Of a DNA stretch of 64,000 nucleotides, positions 61,716-64,000 are shown in pieces. Origin of the DNA: CAVTOA01 sp963736285 (GTDB taxonomy: Bacteria; Actinomycetota; Actinomycetes; Mycobacteriales; QHCE01); NCBI GenBank assembly GCA_963736285.1, contig CAVTOA010000003.1:1433831-1497830 (forward strand), in the 5' to 3' direction. Position 1 is the stretch's first letter, and every line of letters starts with the position of its first letter. A model generated the notes under the pieces. That model did not search any database. It was not told the origin of the DNA and saw only the letters and a list, made by a program, of their open reading frames with translations. A program made the position numbers and the translations under genes.

Positions 61716-61730
61716 GACATAATTATGTCA
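61715..61730. promoter_or_regulatory. Phd/YefM operator palindrome
   Basis: TGACATAATTATGTCA, a perfect 16-bp palindrome covering the first base of the antitoxin start codon and extending upstream. Antitoxins of this family repress their own promoter by binding such dyads. Confidence 0.75.
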
Positions 61731-61800
61731 CATGAGCGCCTCATTGCGCCAGCACATGGGTTGGTTTCTGCCAACGATGCAGCCGTCAATACACGCGAAC

Positions 61801-62841
61801 TCAGTCCAGCTCAGAACCAATGAATTCCTTCGCCTTATTGATGGGGATGGCGAAGCCGATCCCCGCATTGGACTCGCCGGCGATCGCAGTGTTGATGCCT
61901 ACTACTTGTCCACCAGCGTTAACAAGCGGCCCACCCGAACTTCCGGGATTAATCGCGGCGTCAGTTTGAAAGAGACCCGTGAGGTTTTCGTCAGGAGAAG
62001 CATTGCTGGTCCGCTGGCCAAAACCGCCGGGCGGAGAGCCGCTATTGCCGCCCTCGGAGACAGAGAGATCACGCCCTAGGGCGCTGACAATTCCGACGCT
62101 CGCCGATCCGTCGAGACCTAACGGGCTGCCAATGGCATAAACGGTCTCGCCTACCTGGGTGCTGTCGCTATCTGCCAGCGTGGCCGGCTGGTAGGAACCT
62201 CCCCCCTCGGCTTTGAGTAGTGCCAGATCGTTTTTAGCGTCCGCCTTGACTATCCGCGCCGGCACCTTGTCGTTATTGGACAGTGTGAGTTGGACAGTGC
62301 GCCCGTGGACATCCGTGATCACGTGATTGTTAGTAAGAACATATCCGCTTTCGGTAATAACGATGCCTGACCCACTGGCATCACCGGTCTCGATCGATAC
62401 TGCGCTCTTCTTAGCCTTCTTGATCGTGTCGATGCTTGAAGCCGTGCTGGCAGAGTTGTGCGAAGTAGCCGACACGACCTGGTTATGCGGAGCGCCGTCG
62501 CTGTTGCCGTTGATACTTGCGCCGACGACCCCGCCCACGAGTCCTGATCCCACTGCTAGTGCGGCTGCGAGAGCTGCCACAGCTAGTCGGTGCCGGGTCT
62601 TGTCGGAGTTTTCCGTTGTATGCAACGGAGCCCCTGGCATCCCCGAAACTGTTCTGTACGGCGCTCCCGGCGCATGGTGCGCGCCGGTGCCGAAGAAGGG
62701 TTGGGTGTGCGGGGGAGACGCAGGCTGCGGCCAGTAACTCCAGCCCGCCCCGGAGGCCTCATGAGTAGAGGGAGCAGATGGGGGAGGAGTGTGCTGGTGT
62801 GGTTGTTCAGATGGATGGGTTTGCCCAGAATGTTCGGACAT
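61801..62841 (-). CDS. HtrA/DegP-like serine protease without PDZ domain
   Basis: 346 residues. N-terminal 80 residues are His/Pro/Ser-rich and cytosolic, then a membrane anchor (LAVAALAAALAVGSGLVGGV), then an exported trypsin-like domain: His in GYVLTNNHVITDV, Asp in KADAKNDLALLKA, Ser in AAINPGSSGGPLVNAGGQVV. It ends at NKAKEFIGSELD, just where PDZ domains follow in PepD/HtrA relatives (usual length 400-500). The adjacent toxin-antitoxin pair lies directly beyond this end. Probable envelope quality-control protease. Confidence 0.92.
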   Translation of the reverse strand: MSEHSGQTHPSEQPHQHTPPPSAPSTHEASGAGWSYWPQPASPPHTQPFFGTGAHHAPGAPYRTVSGMPGAPLHTTENSDKTRHRLAVAALAAALAVGSGLVGGVVGASINGNSDGAPHNQVVSATSHNSASTASSIDTIKKAKKSAVSIETGDASGSGIVITESGYVLTNNHVITDVHGRTVQLTLSNNDKVPARIVKADAKNDLALLKAEGGGSYQPATLADSDSTQVGETVYAIGSPLGLDGSASVGIVSALGRDLSVSEGGNSGSPPGGFGQRTSNASPDENLTGLFQTDAAINPGSSGGPLVNAGGQVVGINTAIAGESNAGIGFAIPINKAKEFIGSELD

Positions 62842-63247
62842 GACACTCTCCTCGATGCGACACGCTTATGTCCCAACCCAATCGCAGCGGCCATCAAATG
62901 AGCGTCAAATAAATAGTTGCCGCAGAGATCTCATCGGTGCACCCAACCCGCGCATTTCGGCCAACCTCCGACATGGCTCTTGCCTGTGCGGATATGCTCA
63001 TTCATGTTCTCGACAGCTAGCTGTATCCAATTCAGGTAACCATGGCCACTTCTTCTCAGCAGGAACATTCACCCCGGCAGGAACGAAGCATTCGGCAATT
63101 TTTGAATGGTCTAAGTCACTACCTTTAGACAACATCAATGGGGTTATGGATTTAGCTACGGCGCAGTCCAGCTTGGAGCCGCAGCTATCGCCTACGAGGC
63201 ATTGCCACATGACGGTAGCGAACTCGCCTTTGATTTCATGCTTATAA
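62842..63247. other. AT-richer region upstream of the split gene
   Basis: 406 bases. The plus strand at 63115-63279 encodes a short run QWGYGFSYGAVQLGAAAIAY that faintly resembles the W-G-Y-G-G-S-G-P-A-Q-L-A-L-A motif of DUF6166-type proteins; it is cut off on both sides by stops. A minus-strand ORF (62998-63363) is open but unrecognised. Taken as decayed accessory DNA. Confidence 0.3.
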
Positions 63248-63992
63248 ATGACCCGGCAGGTACTGCTCCTCGTCCAATCGCTAAACGATGACGGTTCAAT
63301 TAAGGCCGAGAATGGAAAAGTGGTACGGGATCCCAAATTCCGAGGTACAAGAATCATTGACAAGGTCGAACAGCTTGGTCAAGTTGCCAAGATTCCAGTG
63401 CTCAGGATGGCCCGGGCAGACGGCTTTATCCCACAGCTAAGAGCCGTGGGAGATATCAAGGACCATCCATCTTGGACCCTCATGTTCACTGTGACACCGG
63501 AAGACTTGATACAAGACAAAATTGCTATCGAGAGACGCAAGCAGGAGCGAGGAGCTAACAAAGCGATAAAGCAACAAAGCGATAAAGCAACAAAGCCGGC
63601 AAAAAGCGCGTTGGCTCCCGCGTGGTGCATATTTTCGTGAACAAATACGTTGGATGCAGTCGATAACGCAATTTGGTGACAGACTTGTGGTAATTCATGA
63701 TTCGATTAACGTCGAGGAAAAATCGCCACGTCAATTAGCAAAATGTGTCATTGAACCAATAAAAGCTAGTTATCACAAGGGTAACGATGCACCGGAATAC
63801 GTCAAACTAATCATCGAACAAGAGAAAGCAGAATTCGCTAAGAATAATCCACGCGCGACGCCAGATCCGGTTGACCGATTCTTCGCGAGCGTTGGTGCCT
63901 GTAGGGCGCTGGGTTGTCGCTACTACTGTGCGACTCACCGATGGCGATCGTCCTCCTGGACGCCAAACGCGGACGCAAAGACTGGCCCGTAA
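63248..63992 (+). pseudogene. Unrecognised accessory gene split at a tandem repeat
   Basis: Two frames, 63248-63640 (from MTRQVLLLVQSLNDDGSIKA) and 63654-63992 (IRWMQSITQFGDRLVVIHDS), join without a stop if 16 bases of the repeat at 63557-63596 are removed or 8 added; the joined product is about 242 residues with 16 removed. Content is Lys-rich with few hydrophobic runs; no family recognised. Lower GC than the core genes and placed past the housekeeping block, so probably acquired DNA. Either a phase-variable gene in the off state or a pseudogene. Confidence 0.5.
63557..63596 (+). repeat. Five 8-bp tandem repeats (RAYAAAGC)
   Basis: AACAAAGC and GATAAAGC alternate five times (2.5 copies of a 16-mer). 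The array lies within the reading frame of the split gene and its copy number sets the frame. Confidence 0.93.
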
Positions 63993-64000
63993 CGATTCAT

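Noticed and set aside
62998..63363. 121-residue minus-strand ORF
   Set aside because: No family, overlaps plus-strand fragments and has no ribosome site I could identify.
1..64000. CRISPR array
   Set aside because: No regularly spaced direct repeats with unique spacers; the tandem repeat at 63557 has no spacers and the palindromes occur singly or in pairs.

Overview
The window is chromosomal DNA of an actinomycete (Actinomycetota), roughly 58-60% GC by eye. Lineage markers are a SigR/RsrA-type redox sigma/anti-sigma pair, a LysX fusion (lysyl-tRNA synthetase plus MprF-like domain), a mycothiol-dependent nitroreductase-type DsbA protein, a fasR-fabD-fabH-acpP-fabF-accD fatty acid synthase cluster with a DUF3145 neighbour, and a DtxR/IdeR-type iron box in front of a hydroxamate siderophore operon. 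A Glycomycetales/Micromonosporales-like origin is a guess; the genus cannot be fixed from the sequence alone.

Layout. 1-5.4 kb: sigR (5' end missing) and rsrA, a biotinyl carrier protein, a BioF-like protein without the PLP lysine, dnaG and two small conserved genes. 5.7-8.6 kb: tRNA-Asn followed by a decayed island with a frameshifted tyrosine integrase, a frameshifted PIN toxin and an IS200/IS605-type element with complete tnpA and truncated tnpB. 8.8-11 kb: dihydroxyacetone kinase operon dhaKLM. 12-15.3 kb: thiamine-binding-like protein, copC and a CopD-CtaG fusion. 16.2-22.5 kb: lysX, an SDR, corA and a DUF4232-type lipoprotein. 22.6-31.1 kb: two NAD-binding epimerase-type proteins flanking a palindromic repeat, a membrane glycosyltransferase, a DEAD-box helicase and a Rieske protein. 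31.2-36.5 kb: iron-regulated NRPS-independent siderophore operon. 36.8-39.8 kb: a methyltransferase and a PAS-GGDEF-EAL protein. 39.8-45.6 kb: envelope glycan genes (GtrA, DUF2142, an acetyltransferase-aminotransferase fusion, an oxidoreductase, a GT2 glycosyltransferase). 45.8-51.6 kb: ceramidase-like protein, TMEM175-like channel, a VapBC pair with broken toxin, tRNA(CAT), the DsbA-like protein and a heavily frameshifted pseudogene. 51.6-53.2 kb: DUF4097-PadR operon. 53.7-61.1 kb: fatty acid synthase cluster. 61.2-62.8 kb: RelE/Phd module and an HtrA-type protease lacking PDZ. 62.9-64 kb: AT-richer accessory DNA with a gene split at an 8-bp tandem repeat.

Coherent units: the FAS-II cluster makes malonyl-CoA/ACP precursors and elongates them under a PucR-type regulator; the siderophore operon decarboxylates, N-hydroxylates and acylates a diamine and then condenses the units; dhaKLM phosphorylates dihydroxyacetone with PTS phosphate; the glycan genes fit a 2,3-diacetamido-uronic-acid-type branch.

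The most unusual signals are the 5 x 8-bp repeat that holds a 242-residue reading frame out of phase (63.2-64.0 kb), a FabD with a fused lipoyl-like domain lacking the modifiable lysine, the acetyltransferase-aminotransferase fusion, large intergenic palindromes including a two-copy REP/BIME-like family, a terminator-like hairpin in the leader of the padR operon, and a striking number of frameshifted accessory genes.
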